Positions 1 to 9,925 of a stretch of DNA of 64,000 nt are shown one piece after another. Source of the stretch: Cupriavidus pauculus. GTDB lineage: Bacteria > Pseudomonadota > Gammaproteobacteria > Burkholderiales > Burkholderiaceae. The notes beneath the pieces were generated by a model. It had not been told where the DNA came from. It saw nothing but the letters and a program-made list of their open reading frames with translations, and ran no database searches. The stretch's first letter is position 1. Every line of letters starts with the position of its first letter. A program made the translations under genes and the position numbers. The stretch is taken from assembly GCF_008693385.1 (NCBI RefSeq), contig NZ_CP044065.1, positions 434,001 through 498,000 on the forward strand, written 5' to 3'.

Positions 1-2
1 AT

Positions 3-128
3 ACCGTGCGCAAGCGTCCCGACCTGATCGAGGCCGCGCGCGGGCAAGGTTTGCTGACCCGTGCCGACGAGAAATTCCTGTCGGAATGGGCTGCGAAAGA
101 AGGGCGGGAGCCTGCTCCCGCCAAGTGA
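3..128 (+). CDS. trmD: tRNA (guanine-37-N1)-methyltransferase, C-terminal fragment
   Basis: The window opens inside this gene; only the last 41 codons are present, ending in TGA at 126-128. The reading frame gives a basic C-terminal tail ([16 protein letters not shown] then [13 protein letters not shown]) typical of the end of TrmD, which methylates G37 of tRNAs reading CNN and some other codons. The next gene is rplS, and trmD-rplS is the end of the conserved rpsP-rimM-trmD-rplS operon, which supports the call. The catalytic knot domain lies outside the window, so this rests on the tail and the context. Confidence 0.8.
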   Translation, partial: TVRKRPDLIEAARGQGLLTRADEKFLSEWAAKEGREPAPAK

Positions 129-200
129 TAACCCCATCCTCTGCCGGGGCCCGGAAAATCCGGGGCATTTAACGCCGGCACGATGGTCAAGGAGAAAACG

Positions 201-593
201 ATGAACATCATCGAGCAGATCGAGAAGGAAGAGATCGCCCGTCTGACCGCCAACAAGACCATTCCGGCATTCGCCCCCGGCGATACCGTGATCGTCAGCG
301 TGAACGTGGTCGAAGGCAACCGCAAGCGTGTGCAGGCTTATGAAGGCGTCGTGATTGCCAAGCGCAATCGTGGCCTGAATTCGTCGTTCATCGTGCGCAA
401 GATCTCGTCGGGCGAAGGCGTGGAACGTACGTTCCAGCTGTACTCGCCGCTGATCGCTGGCATCGAGGTGAAGCGTCGCGGCGACGTGCGTCGCGCGAAG
501 CTGTACTACCTGCGTGAGCGCTCGGGCAAGTCCGCGCGTATCAAGGAAAAGCTGGTGTCGAAGGCTGCTGCCGCTGCAAAGGCTGCACAGTAA
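201..593 (+). CDS. rplS: 50S ribosomal protein L19
   Basis: L19 sits at the 30S-50S interface of the ribosome. The 130-residue product begins [15 protein letters not shown] and contains the L19 core with [20 protein letters not shown] and the basic [16 protein letters not shown] segment near residue 100. It ends with an Ala/Lys-rich tail slightly longer than in E. coli. An upstream in-frame ATG at 183 exists, but the ATG at 201 is preceded by AAGGAG at the right distance and starts exactly at the family N-terminus. It follows trmD by about 70 bases and is followed by a strong terminator, so it is the last gene of that operon. Confidence 0.97.
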   Translation: MNIIEQIEKEEIARLTANKTIPAFAPGDTVIVSVNVVEGNRKRVQAYEGVVIAKRNRGLNSSFIVRKISSGEGVERTFQLYSPLIAGIEVKRRGDVRRAKLYYLRERSGKSARIKEKLVSKAAAAAKAAQ

Positions 594-637
594 GGACCGG
601 CATCCCCGCCGGGCAACCGGCGGCGCATGGCGTTGCG

Positions 638-663
638 AAAGGCACCTTCGGGTGCCTTTTTTG
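638..663 (+). terminator. Rho-independent terminator after rplS
   Basis: Stem GGCACC, loop TTCG, stem GGTGCC, followed at once by a run of T. It lies 45 bases after the rplS stop and ends the trmD-rplS transcript. Confidence 0.9.
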
Positions 664-708
664 TTGGTCCCTGCACCGCGCGCGGCGCTCTGTCATACTT
701 GCGCCGTT

Positions 709-1392
709 ATGCGCCCGATATTCGATCCCGAAACGCTGCCTGTCATCGACACCGACATCCGCGGCATTCCCCTTTCCCACGCCCGCATGGAGCCGGAATT
801 CATCCGGCGCCGGCTGCAGTCCCCGCCACCGGCCTGGGAGCCGCTGCTGACGGACGAATCGCGCGTCTACGACAAATCGCGCGCGCTGCGCGATGCCTCC
901 GTGCTCGTACCGCTGGTGGCGCGCGAGGATGGGCTCTGGGTCCTCTTTACGCAGCGCAATGCCAACCTCAACGCGCATGCGGGGCAGATCAGTTTTCCCG
1001 GTGGACGGCAGGAGGCATACGATGCCGATCGCGTGGCCACGGCGCTGCGGGAGACGGAAGAAGAAATCGGCGTCGGCCCCGATTACGTCGAGGTGCTCGG
1101 CACGCTGCCGGACTACATCACGGGTACCGGTTATCACGTGAGCCCCGTGGTCGGGCTGATGCGTCCCGGCTACGTGCTGCGCCCCGATGCGGGCGAGGTG
1201 GCGGAAGTCTTCGAGGTGCCGCTCGCCTTCCTGATGGATCCGGCGCGCCACGAGCGCCGGTTATTGCGCTGGGTCGATGGCGAGCGGAAGTTCTACGCGA
1301 TGCCGTATCCGCGCGAGGAGGGTGGCCACCGCTTTATCTGGGGCGCCACCGCGGCGATGCTGCGGAATCTCTATTTGCTGCTGGCCGCCTGA
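709..1392 (+). CDS. Nudix CoA pyrophosphatase
   Basis: Product of 227 residues that likely cleaves coenzyme A to phosphopantetheine and 3',5'-ADP. It carries the CoA-specific signature upstream of the Nudix box (LFTQRNANLNAHAGQISFPG, about residues 82-101), directly joined to the Nudix helix with ALRETEEEIGV. The open frame extends back to 514, but the ATG at 709 matches the expected length of this family and lies clear of the rplS terminator. It stands alone between rplS and the convergent trhO. The family call is firm; the exact substrate is inferred from the signature. Confidence 0.88.
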   Translation: MRPIFDPETLPVIDTDIRGIPLSHARMEPEFIRRRLQSPPPAWEPLLTDESRVYDKSRALRDASVLVPLVAREDGLWVLFTQRNANLNAHAGQISFPGGRQEAYDADRVATALRETEEEIGVGPDYVEVLGTLPDYITGTGYHVSPVVGLMRPGYVLRPDAGEVAEVFEVPLAFLMDPARHERRLLRWVDGERKFYAMPYPREEGGHRFIWGATAAMLRNLYLLLAA

Positions 1393-1413
1393 AGCTCAGG
1401 TTCAGGCTCAGGC

Positions 1414-2265
1414 TCAGGCTGCGGCGCCGGCGGTTGCGACCGAGGCGCACTGCGGGCAGCTCTTGCCGACCACATACGCGGGATCCTGCTGCTGCTCGGC
1501 CGTCACCACGGCGCGGCACGCAAAGCACTGGACCGGGCCCGACGGCTCGAGGTTCGGGTTCAGCGCGGTCCGATAGTCGAACACGAAGCAGTCGCCGCGA
1601 TAGTGGCTGCCGCCGACTTCCTCGAAATACTTGAGGATGCCGCCCTCGAGCTGGTAGACGTTCTCGATGCCGACTTCCTGCATATGGATCGCGGCTTTCT
1701 CGCAACGGATGCCGCCCGTGCAGAACGACACCACGGTCTTGCCTTCGAAATCGGCCCGGTGCTCGGCCACGGCCGGCGGGAAGTCGCTGAACTTGGCGAT
1801 GTCGTACTCGACGGCGGCCTCGAACGTGCCCACGGCCACCTCGAACGCATTGCGCGTGTCGAGCATCACCACGGGGCGCCCGGCGTCGTCGTGGCCCTGG
1901 TCGAGCCAGCGCTTGAGATCGACGGGGCTGACAGACGGCGCGCGTCCGGCTTCGGGCCGGATCAGCGGCATCTTCATCGTGATGATTTCCTTCTTCGCCC
2001 GGACCAGCATCCGCTTGAACGGCTGGTTCTCGGACAGGCTTTCCTTCGGCGCGATGTCCGCGAAGCGCGCATCGGCGTGCAGCCACGCCATAAAGCCGTC
2101 GATGGCCTCGCGCGGGCCGGCCAGGAACATGTTGATCCCTTCGGGCGCCAGCAGGATCGTGCCCTTGAGCGAGAGCGCCTCGCAGCGCGCGCGCATTTCC
2201 GAACGCAGCGGTTCGATATCGTCGATGGAGACGAATTTGTAAGCGGAAATGTTGACGATCTGCAT
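1414..2265 (-). CDS. trhO: Oxygen-dependent tRNA uridine-34 hydroxylase (rhodanese-type)
   Basis: TrhO (formerly YceA) hydroxylates U34 of tRNA on the way to 5-methoxyuridine derivatives. The 283-residue protein has the N-terminal acylphosphatase-like domain ([12 protein letters not shown] onwards, with [11 protein letters not shown]), then a rhodanese domain with the active-site loop CTGGIRC (Cys182 and Cys188). It ends in a small zinc-ribbon-like tail with two CxxC pairs (CFAC and CPQC). It is convergent with the Nudix gene and divergent from dnaE. No strong ribosome binding site is visible before the ATG, but the N-terminus agrees with the family. Confidence 0.93.
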   Translation of the reverse strand: MQIVNISAYKFVSIDDIEPLRSEMRARCEALSLKGTILLAPEGINMFLAGPREAIDGFMAWLHADARFADIAPKESLSENQPFKRMLVRAKKEIITMKMPLIRPEAGRAPSVSPVDLKRWLDQGHDDAGRPVVMLDTRNAFEVAVGTFEAAVEYDIAKFSDFPPAVAEHRADFEGKTVVSFCTGGIRCEKAAIHMQEVGIENVYQLEGGILKYFEEVGGSHYRGDCFVFDYRTALNPNLEPSGPVQCFACRAVVTAEQQQDPAYVVGKSCPQCASVATAGAAA

Positions 2266-2429
2266 GGGAACACTGCTCGACCACGTGCCTGCGCACGTAG
2301 TAACTGCCTGATTGGAAACGCGAAATTATACGCTTCGGGCGCGCCCGCCGCATGATCGGGGACAAAAATCGCGGTCCCCGCGGGCGGGGGCTGCCGGTAC
2401 AATGTCGGCCTGAGATTCCCTGCCCGCCA

Positions 2430-5400
2430 ATGTCCGCGCTCCGCTACGTACACCTCCGCCTGCATTCCGAATACTCCATCGTGGACGGCATCGTCCGCCT
2501 GGAGGATGCCGTCAAGGCCGCCGCCGCCGACGGCATGGGCGCGCTCGCGCTGACCGACCTCGCCAACGCCTTCGGCCTGATCCGCTTCTACAAGGAAGCG
2601 CGCGGCGGCGGCGTCAAGCCGATCGTCGGCGCCGACGTCTGGATCGCCAATGGCGACGACCGCGACAAGCCGTCGCGGCTGCTGCTGCTCGTGCAGGACA
2701 AGCGCGGCTACCTGAACCTGTGCACGATGCTGTCGCGCGCATGGCTCGGCAATCAGCACCGCGGCCGCGCGGAGCTGGAGGCGGGATGGTTCGACGAGCC
2801 GGGCGAAGAGGGCCTGCCGCTCTCCACGGGCCTGATCGCGCTGTCCGGCGCGATGGGCGGCGATATCGGCCTCGCGCTGGCCAACGCCAATGTGGAAGGC
2901 GCGCGGCGCGCCGCGCAGCACTGGGCGCGCGTGTTCCCGCAGCGCTTCTACATCGAACTGCAGCGCGCGGGCCTGCCCGGCACCGATGCCTACGTGCAGC
3001 AGGCCGTGCAGCTGGCCGCATCGATGCAGCTGCCCGTGGTGGCCACGCATCCGGTCCAGTTCATGACGCCCGACGATTTCACCGCGCACGAGGCGCGCGT
3101 GTGTATCGCCGAGGGCGAGCTGCTCGCGAACCCGCGCCGCGTGCGCAAGTTCACGACGGACCAGTATTTCAAGACTCAGGACGAGATGTGCGAACTGTTC
3201 GCCGATATCCCGTCCGCGCTGCAGAACGCCGTGGAGATCGCGCGGCGCTGCAACCTGACGCTGGAGCTCGGCAAGCCGCGTCTGCCGCTGTTCCCGACGC
3301 CCGACGGCATGTCGCTGGACGACTACCTCGTGCTGATGGCGCGCGAAGGCCTCGAGCGCCGGCTCGAGGTGCTGTACCCCGACGAAACGGTGCGCGAGTC
3401 CAAGCGCGCCGAGTACCACGCGCGGCTCGACTTCGAGACTGGCACCATCATCAAGATGGGGTTCCCGGGCTACTTCCTGATCGTGGCGGACTTTATCAAC
3501 TGGGCGAAGAACAACGGCGTGCCTGTCGGGCCCGGCCGGGGTTCGGGCGCCGGTTCGCTCGTGGCATACGCGCTCGGCATTACCGACCTCGATCCGCTCA
3601 AGTACGCGCTGCTGTTCGAGCGGTTCCTGAACCCGGAACGGGTCTCGATGCCCGACTTCGATATCGACTTCTGCCAGCACGGCCGCGATCGCGTGATCAC
3701 GTATGTGAAGGAGAAGTACGGCAAGGACGCGGTATCGCAGATCGCGACGTTCGGCACGATGGCGGCCAAGGCCGCGGTGCGCGACGTGGGCCGCGTGCTC
3801 GACCTCGGCTACGGTTTCGTCGATGGCGTCGCGAAGCTCATTCCGTTCAAGCCCGGCAAGCTCGTGACGATCGAGGAGGCCAAGAAGGAAGAGCCGCTGC
3901 TGACCGAGCGCGAGAACAACGAGGAAGAAGTCCGCCAGCTGCTGGAGCTCGCGCAGCGCGTGGAGGGCATGACGCGTAACGTCGGCATGCACGCGGGCGG
4001 CGTGCTGATCGCCCCGGGCAAGCTCACCGATTTCTGCCCGCTGTACACGCAGGGCGCGCAGAACGACGGCATGAGCGGCGTGGTGAGCCAGTACGACAAG
4101 GACGACGTCGAAGCCGCCGGCCTCGTGAAGTTCGACTTTCTGGGCCTGACCACGCTGACGATCCTCGACTGGGCCGAGCGCTATATCCGCCGGCTCGATC
4201 CATCGAAGGCCGACTGGAACTGCAGCCATATTCCGCTCGACGACGGCCCCGCGTTCGACATCCTCAAGACGGCCAACACGGTCGCCGTGTTCCAGCTGGA
4301 AAGCCGCGGCATGCAGGGCATGCTCAAGGACGCCAGGCCCGACCGCTTCGAGGACATCATCGCGCTCGTGGCGCTGTATCGTCCGGGCCCGATGGATCTG
4401 ATTCCGAGCTTCTGCGCGCGCAAGCACGGCCGCGAGAAGGTCGAGTATCCGGATCCGCGCGTGGAGCCCGTGCTCAAGGAGACCTACGGCATCATGGTCT
4501 ACCAGGAGCAGGTGATGCAGATGGCGCAGATCATCGGCGGCTACTCGCTCGGTGGCGCCGATTTGCTGCGCCGCGCGATGGGCAAGAAGAAGGCCGAGGA
4601 AATGGCCAAGCATCGCGAACTGTTTCGCGAGGGTGCCGCCAAGAACGGCCTCTCGTCGCAGCAGGCCGACGATATCTTCGACCTGATGGAGAAGTTCGCG
4701 GGCTACGGCTTCAACAAGTCGCACGCGGCCGCGTATGCGCTGCTCGCGTACTACACGGCGTGGCTCAAGGCGCATCATCCGGCCGAATTCATGGCGGCCA
4801 ACATGTCGCTGGCCATGGACGACACGGACAAGGTCAAGATCCTGTACGAGGACTGCCGCGTCAACGGCATCAAGGTGCTGCCGCCGGACGTCAATGCCAG
4901 TGAGTACCGCTTCGCGCCGACCGATGCCAAGACCATCCGCTACGGCCTGGGCGGCATCAAGGGATCGGGGCAGGGCGCCATCGAGGATATCCTGCGCGCG
5001 CGCGAAGAGGCGCCGTTCCGCGACCTGTTCGATTTCTGCGAGCGCGTCGATCGCCGGCAGGTGAACCGCCGCACGATCGAAGCGCTGATCCGCGCGGGCG
5101 CGTTCGACAGCCTCAACGACAATCGCGGCCAGCTGCTGGCGTCGGTGTCCATCGCCATGGAAGCGGCCGAGCAGAAGGCGGAGTCGGCCAACCAGGTCTC
5201 GCTGTTCGACCTGATGGACGACGCGTCCGCGGAAGCGCACCGGCCCGAGCTCGTCGATGAGCCGCGCTGGTCGATGAAGCGCACGCTGCAGGAAGAGAAG
5301 CAGGCGCTCGGCTATTACTTCTCCGGCCACCTGTTCGATGCATGGCGCGAGGAAGTGCGCCGCTTCGTCAAGGGCACGCTCGGCAACCTCGAGAAGGAGG

Positions 5401-5954
5401 TGCAGGGCAACGGCGGCGGCTACGGCCGCGACGTGCGCGGCAAGACCATCGCGGGCGTGATCGCGGGCATCCGCACGCAGATGACGCAGCGCGGCAAGAT
5501 GCTGATCGTGGTGATCGACGACGGCACCGGGCAGGTCGAGATGACGGTGTTCAACGAGCTGTTCGACGCTAACCGGCATATGTTCCGAGAGGACGAACTG
5601 CTGATCGCCAAGGGCAATGCGCGCCACGATACGTTCACGGGCGGTGTGCGCTTCACGGCCGAGTCCGTGATGGACCTCGTGTCCGCGCGCGCCGAATACG
5701 CCGATGCGGTCTGCCTGGCCTTCAATGGCAATGCCTCGACCGAGCGGCTGCGCGAACTGCTGACGCCGTATCTGGCGAACGTATCGCGCACGCCCGGCGT
5801 GCCCGTGCGCATTCGCTATACCAATCGCAATGCGCAGTGCGAGGCGACGCTCGGCGCGCAGTGGCAGATCACGCCGTCCGACGATGCGCTGACGAGCTTC
5901 CGCAATGCGCTCTCCAACGATGGTGGCGACGGCGTGCGGATGATCTATGGCTGA
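2430..5954 (+). CDS. dnaE: DNA polymerase III subunit alpha
   Basis: The replicative polymerase, 1174 residues, normal length and without an intein. It starts with the PHP domain (YVHLRLHSEYSIVDG). The polymerase active site is seen as PGRGSGAGSLVAYALGITD followed by PDFDIDFCQ (aspartates 409, 411 and 413). It continues through the fingers, a helix-hairpin-helix region, and a C-terminal OB fold near IAGVIAGIRTQM. The open frame begins at 2352, but the ATG at 2430 gives the family N-terminus and sits about 25 bases after a TACAAT -10-like box. The stop overlaps the next gene by 8 bases, suggesting coupled translation. Confidence 0.98.
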   Translation: MSALRYVHLRLHSEYSIVDGIVRLEDAVKAAAADGMGALALTDLANAFGLIRFYKEARGGGVKPIVGADVWIANGDDRDKPSRLLLLVQDKRGYLNLCTMLSRAWLGNQHRGRAELEAGWFDEPGEEGLPLSTGLIALSGAMGGDIGLALANANVEGARRAAQHWARVFPQRFYIELQRAGLPGTDAYVQQAVQLAASMQLPVVATHPVQFMTPDDFTAHEARVCIAEGELLANPRRVRKFTTDQYFKTQDEMCELFADIPSALQNAVEIARRCNLTLELGKPRLPLFPTPDGMSLDDYLVLMAREGLERRLEVLYPDETVRESKRAEYHARLDFETGTIIKMGFPGYFLIVADFINWAKNNGVPVGPGRGSGAGSLVAYALGITDLDPLKYALLFERFLNPERVSMPDFDIDFCQHGRDRVITYVKEKYGKDAVSQIATFGTMAAKAAVRDVGRVLDLGYGFVDGVAKLIPFKPGKLVTIEEAKKEEPLLTERENNEEEVRQLLELAQRVEGMTRNVGMHAGGVLIAPGKLTDFCPLYTQGAQNDGMSGVVSQYDKDDVEAAGLVKFDFLGLTTLTILDWAERYIRRLDPSKADWNCSHIPLDDGPAFDILKTANTVAVFQLESRGMQGMLKDARPDRFEDIIALVALYRPGPMDLIPSFCARKHGREKVEYPDPRVEPVLKETYGIMVYQEQVMQMAQIIGGYSLGGADLLRRAMGKKKAEEMAKHRELFREGAAKNGLSSQQADDIFDLMEKFAGYGFNKSHAAAYALLAYYTAWLKAHHPAEFMAANMSLAMDDTDKVKILYEDCRVNGIKVLPPDVNASEYRFAPTDAKTIRYGLGGIKGSGQGAIEDILRAREEAPFRDLFDFCERVDRRQVNRRTIEALIRAGAFDSLNDNRGQLLASVSIAMEAAEQKAESANQVSLFDLMDDASAEAHRPELVDEPRWSMKRTLQEEKQALGYYFSGHLFDAWREEVRRFVKGTLGNLEKEVQGNGGGYGRDVRGKTIAGVIAGIRTQMTQRGKMLIVVIDDGTGQVEMTVFNELFDANRHMFREDELLIAKGNARHDTFTGGVRFTAESVMDLVSARAEYADAVCLAFNGNASTERLRELLTPYLANVSRTPGVPVRIRYTNRNAQCEATLGAQWQITPSDDALTSFRNALSNDGGDGVRMIYG

Positions 5955-7197
5955 CGCATTGGGCCATCGCGACCCCCGCACACGCATCCTGTTCCACGTC
6001 ACGCACTTCCTGCATGGCGGTATCGAGACCGCGCTGGTTTCGCTGCTTGCTTCGCTCGATCCGGCGCGCTTCGACGTCGGACTGACCGTGACCTATCCGT
6101 CGGACGCGCTGGAGAACCACTTTCGCGCGCGGCTGCCTTCGCATGTGAAGGTGCACGTGCTTGCCCCCGAACGCTGGCTGTCGCATTGCCGTCAGCTCAA
6201 GAAGGCACGCAAGCTCGGGCCGCTCGGAAAGCTGTACGAAGAGGTGCTGCTGCCGCCGGTGCGCAAGCCGCTGATGAATCGCCGCTTCCGGAAGATCCTG
6301 TCCGACCGGGCGTACGAGGTCGTGGTGGACTACGACATGTCGCTGTCGCGGCTGACCGGGCGCCTGCCGGTGCCGATGATCGGCTACCAGCATTTCAGCG
6401 TGGCGCACCTCGCGCAGGGCCATGGCCGCAAGCTGCGCAAGCTCCGGCACCAGTGCCGCGTGGACTACGATCGCGTGGTCATGCTCAACGAGAGCATGCT
6501 CGCGGACGCGAAGCGCCTGATTCCCGAAGCCGCCGACAAGTTCGTGAAGCTGTACAACGCATTCGATCTCTCGCGTATCCGCTCGCTGGGCGATGTGGCG
6601 CTGCCCGAGTTGCCGACGGCGCCGTATATCGTTTCCGTGGGACGGCTGGAAGAGAGCCAGAAGGACTTCACGACGCTGCTGAAGGCTTATGCCCGGCTCG
6701 TGCGCGATGGGGTCGCCGAAGATCTCGTCATCGTCGGCGAGGGCGCGTCGCGCGCGCAACTGGAGGCACTGACGCGCGAGCTCGGCCTCGCCGAGCGCGT
6801 GCGCTTCGCGGGCTTTCAGTCCAATCCGTTCCCATGGATGCGTCATGCAAGGCTGATGGCGTTCAGCTCGCGCATGGAAGGGCTGGGCAATGTCCTCGTG
6901 GAGGCGCTGGCGCTCGATCAGGTGGTGGTGAGCACCGACTGCCCCGTCGGACCGCGCGAAATGCTCGACGATGGCCGCGCGGGGCTGCTGGTGCCCGTGG
7001 GCGACGTCGATGCGCTGGCCGATGCCATGACGCGCGCGCTGCGCGATGCGGCGCTGCGTCAGACGCTGCTGGACCACGCGCGCGGGTTTGTCGCGGGCCT
7101 GGGGCTGGCGCCGACCGCCGAGGCGTTCAGCCGCGTGGTGGCGTCGCTGACCGGTCGTCCGGTTGCCGCGCCTGCCGGCACAGCAGCCACAGCTTGA
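5947..7197 (+). CDS. Glycosyltransferase family 4 (GT-B), probably LPS or capsule
   Basis: A 416-residue retaining glycosyltransferase. The N-terminal Rossmann half shows FHVTHFLHGGIETALVSLL. The C-terminal half shows the family 4 features: a SVGRLEESQKDF start, the VGEGASRAQLEAL stretch, and the nucleotide-sugar site EGLGNVLVEALAL. The start overlaps the dnaE stop by 8 bases. Its last 71 bases overlap, tail to tail, with the opposite-strand glycosyltransferase. The neighbours (GT2, msbA) place it in outer-membrane polysaccharide assembly. Donor and acceptor cannot be read from sequence. Confidence 0.85.
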   Translation: MADALGHRDPRTRILFHVTHFLHGGIETALVSLLASLDPARFDVGLTVTYPSDALENHFRARLPSHVKVHVLAPERWLSHCRQLKKARKLGPLGKLYEEVLLPPVRKPLMNRRFRKILSDRAYEVVVDYDMSLSRLTGRLPVPMIGYQHFSVAHLAQGHGRKLRKLRHQCRVDYDRVVMLNESMLADAKRLIPEAADKFVKLYNAFDLSRIRSLGDVALPELPTAPYIVSVGRLEESQKDFTTLLKAYARLVRDGVAEDLVIVGEGASRAQLEALTRELGLAERVRFAGFQSNPFPWMRHARLMAFSSRMEGLGNVLVEALALDQVVVSTDCPVGPREMLDDGRAGLLVPVGDVDALADAMTRALRDAALRQTLLDHARGFVAGLGLAPTAEAFSRVVASLTGRPVAAPAGTAATA

Positions 7198-7912
7198 CGT
7201 ACTTGTAGTAGCTGGCCTGGCCGTTCATCAGCGCCACGCCGAGCCCCTGCGCGCCGTCGAGAAAGCCGCGCCGGAATACCCACGTGCGCAGGAACGCCCA
7301 GACGCCGTGGCCGAGCGCGCTGGCTACCGTGGCCGTCTTGCCGCGGCGGAACGCCTGCTGGGCGCCCAGGGTCGAGTATTGGTCGATCTTGCGCAGGACC
7401 TGCGAGAAATCGTCGTAGGTGTAGTGGAGCAGCGGCGTGCGCAGCCTTGCCACGGGTTGGTCGGCGACCACGTTCTCGTGGACGAGGTCGTCGGTGAATC
7501 GGGCCTTGCCCACGCGGAACACGCGCGTCAGATAGTCGGGATACCAGCCGCCGTGGCGGATAAAGCGGCCGCAGAACCGGGAAAGACGCGGCATTTCATA
7601 GGCATCCGCGCCGCCGGATTCGATCGCGGCGAGGATTTCATCGCGCAGTTCGGGCGTGACGCGCTCGTCCGCATCGATCGACAGCACCCATTCGGTCTGG
7701 ACCTTCGACAGCGCGAGGTTTTTCTGCGGGCCGAAGCCGGGCCACGTATCGGTCTGATAGACGTCCGCGCCGAGCGAGCGCGCGATCTCCACGGTGCCGT
7801 CCGTGCTACCCGAATCCACTATAATCGCGCGGTCGCACCAGGAAACGGACGCCAGGCACTCGGCGATGTTGTGAGCCTCGTTCTTGGTGATCAGGACGGC
7901 AGAGATTTTCAT
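7127..7912 (-). CDS. Glycosyltransferase family 2, LPS core type (WaaE/KdtX-like)
   Basis: A 261-residue GT-A enzyme. It begins MKISAVLITKNEAHNIAECL, then has VDSGSTDGTVEIA and the metal-binding SIDADERV (DxD-like) site near residue 80. The HENVV and YTYDDFSQVLRKIDQY segments are typical of WaaE/KdtX enzymes, which add a beta-glucose to the LPS inner core. It is convergent with the GT4 gene, overlapping its 3' end by 71 bases, and divergent from msbA. The family is clear; the precise sugar is inferred. Confidence 0.85.
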   Translation of the reverse strand: MKISAVLITKNEAHNIAECLASVSWCDRAIIVDSGSTDGTVEIARSLGADVYQTDTWPGFGPQKNLALSKVQTEWVLSIDADERVTPELRDEILAAIESGGADAYEMPRLSRFCGRFIRHGGWYPDYLTRVFRVGKARFTDDLVHENVVADQPVARLRTPLLHYTYDDFSQVLRKIDQYSTLGAQQAFRRGKTATVASALGHGVWAFLRTWVFRRGFLDGAQGLGVALMNGQASYYKYVKLWLLCRQARQPDDRSATPPRG

Positions 7913-8076
7913 AGAGATGGTGGCGATGGAGCCCGGCCCGACCGGTTCGGCGAGGGCGCTCCCACAGACCCGCTATTCTAGCGGGACTTGTGTCCTCCAC
8001 CGCGCCCCTGCGATCGGCCTTCGGCCGATGCCCCCGGATTAAGAAGCACTCCCCGCGCAAACGGGGTGGAGTCAAT

Positions 8077-9861
8077 GTGAAAGACAAGCAAGCACAATCA
8101 TCGTTGGTCAAGACGTCGCTGCAGGAGCGCGATACGCTCCGCCGCGTCTGGACCTACCTGCGGCCCGAGCTGCGCACCTTCCTCCTCGCGATTCTGGCGA
8201 TGGGCGTGGTGGCGGCCAGCGAGGGCATCATCCCGAAGATCGTCAACGACCTGCTCGACAAGGGCTTTGGCGGCGCGTACGCGGGCAAGCTCTGGCACGT
8301 GCCGGCGCTGCTGACTGGCGTGGCGCTGATCCGCGGCGTGGCGCAGTTCACGTCGGGCTACCTGCTGAGCCGCGTGTCCAACAACGTGCTCAAGACGATG
8401 CGGCTGCAGATGTTCGAGCGCATGCTCCATGCGCCGGCGCTGTTCTATCACCGCAATACCGCGGCCTCGCTGATCAACGCGGTGGTGTTCGAGGTCAACC
8501 AGGTCATGCAGATTCTCACAGGCGTGCTCATCACGCTCGTGCGCGATTCGCTGACCGTGCTCGCGCTGCTGATCTACCTGTTCTACACGAACTGGCGCCT
8601 GACGCTCGTGGTGGCCGTGCTGCTGCCGTCCATCGGCTTCGTGATGTCGCGCGTGAATCGTCGCCTGCGCAAGCTCAATCGCGAACACCAGGCGATGACG
8701 AACACCGCGGCCTATGTGGTCGAGGAAGCGGCCGGCGGCTACAAGGTCGTCAAGCTGCACGGCGGCGAGGCGTACGAGATGGATCGCTTCCAGACCATGG
8801 CGGAGCGCCTGCGCGGTTATTCGATGCGCATGGCCGTGGCGGGCGGCCTGAATCAGCCCGTGACGGCATTCCTGGCGTCGCTGGCCCTGTCGGTGATCCT
8901 GACCATCGCCGTGGTGCAGTCGCAGGCCAGCCAGACCACGGTGGGCGGCTTCACGGGCTTCGTGATGGCGATGCTGCTGCTGATCTCGCCGCTCAAGCAC
9001 CTGACCGACCTGAACCAGCCGCTGCAGCGCGGCGTGACGGCCGCGGAGATGATCTTCGGGCTGATCGACGAACCGATCGAGCCGCAGCAGGGCGGACTGC
9101 CGCTTGCGCGCGCCAAGGGCGATCTCGCGTTCGAGAACGTGGGCTTCCGTTATGGCGATGCGGGACGCGCGGCGCTGTCGAACGTCGCGTTCCGGGCCTC
9201 GGCCGGCGAAGTCGTGGCGCTGGTCGGGCCTTCGGGCAGCGGCAAGACCACGCTGGTCAACCTCGTGCCGCGCTTCTTCGATCCGACCGAAGGCCGCATC
9301 CTGCTGGACGGCCAGTCGATCGACGCGTTCGCGCTGGCCGATCTGCGCCGCCAGATTGCCTTCGTGAGCCAGGACGTGGTGCTGTTCAACGACACCGTCG
9401 CCGCGAACGTTGCCTATGGCGTGCATCCGGGCGAGCAGATCGACATGGCGCGCGTGGAGCGCGCGCTGGCGGCGGCCTACCTGACGGATGTCGTCAGCGG
9501 TCTGCCGGAAGGTCTGGAGACCAATATCGGCGACAACGGCATGAAACTGTCGGGCGGCCAGCGCCAGCGCCTGGCCATCGCGCGCGCGATCTACAAGGAT
9601 GCGCCGATCCTGATCCTCGACGAAGCCACGTCGGCGCTGGACTCGGAGTCCGAGCGCCAGGTGCAGGCCGCACTCGAGTCGCTGATGGTCGGCCGCACCA
9701 CGCTCGTGATCGCGCACCGGCTCTCCACCATCGAGAACGCGGATCGCATCGTCGTGCTCGAACATGGCCGTGTGGCCGAGCAGGGCAGCCATGCGGAACT
9801 GCTGGCGGCCAACGGCCTCTATGCGGGGCTGCATCGGATTCAGTTCGCGACGTCGCAGTAA
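8077..9861 (+). CDS. msbA: Lipid A export ABC transporter/permease
   Basis: MsbA flips lipid A-core across the inner membrane. The protein (594 residues from the GTG at 8077) has a six-helix ABC exporter domain (about 20-320), then an ATPase domain with Walker [10 protein letters not shown], signature [14 protein letters not shown] and Walker [13 protein letters not shown]. The open frame extends to 7990. GTG 8077 is preferred because GGGTGGAG lies just before it and the upstream stretch is hairpin-rich (ATCGGCC-TTC-GGCCGAT at 8013-8029) and unlike a protein N-terminus. This start is a judgement. It lies beside the LPS glycosyltransferases. Confidence 0.92.
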   Translation: MKDKQAQSSLVKTSLQERDTLRRVWTYLRPELRTFLLAILAMGVVAASEGIIPKIVNDLLDKGFGGAYAGKLWHVPALLTGVALIRGVAQFTSGYLLSRVSNNVLKTMRLQMFERMLHAPALFYHRNTAASLINAVVFEVNQVMQILTGVLITLVRDSLTVLALLIYLFYTNWRLTLVVAVLLPSIGFVMSRVNRRLRKLNREHQAMTNTAAYVVEEAAGGYKVVKLHGGEAYEMDRFQTMAERLRGYSMRMAVAGGLNQPVTAFLASLALSVILTIAVVQSQASQTTVGGFTGFVMAMLLLISPLKHLTDLNQPLQRGVTAAEMIFGLIDEPIEPQQGGLPLARAKGDLAFENVGFRYGDAGRAALSNVAFRASAGEVVALVGPSGSGKTTLVNLVPRFFDPTEGRILLDGQSIDAFALADLRRQIAFVSQDVVLFNDTVAANVAYGVHPGEQIDMARVERALAAAYLTDVVSGLPEGLETNIGDNGMKLSGGQRQRLAIARAIYKDAPILILDEATSALDSESERQVQAALESLMVGRTTLVIAHRLSTIENADRIVVLEHGRVAEQGSHAELLAANGLYAGLHRIQFATSQ

Positions 9862-9925
9862 GCCTCCGCGCCGGATGGCGGTAAGATGCGGCTTCAGACG
9901 GGGACCATACCCCGAGGAGACTCGC

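Noticed and set aside
1974..6002. Long minus-strand open frame (1342 codons) opposite dnaE
   Set aside because: It is antisense to dnaE, which has full motif support; high GC and codon bias create such mirror frames. The predicted protein is His/Arg/Ala-rich with no domain.
8013..8029. GC-rich hairpin before msbA as a terminator
   Set aside because: ATCGGCC-TTC-GGCCGAT is a good stem, but no T-run follows on either strand and it lies directly before the gene; more likely a leader structure.
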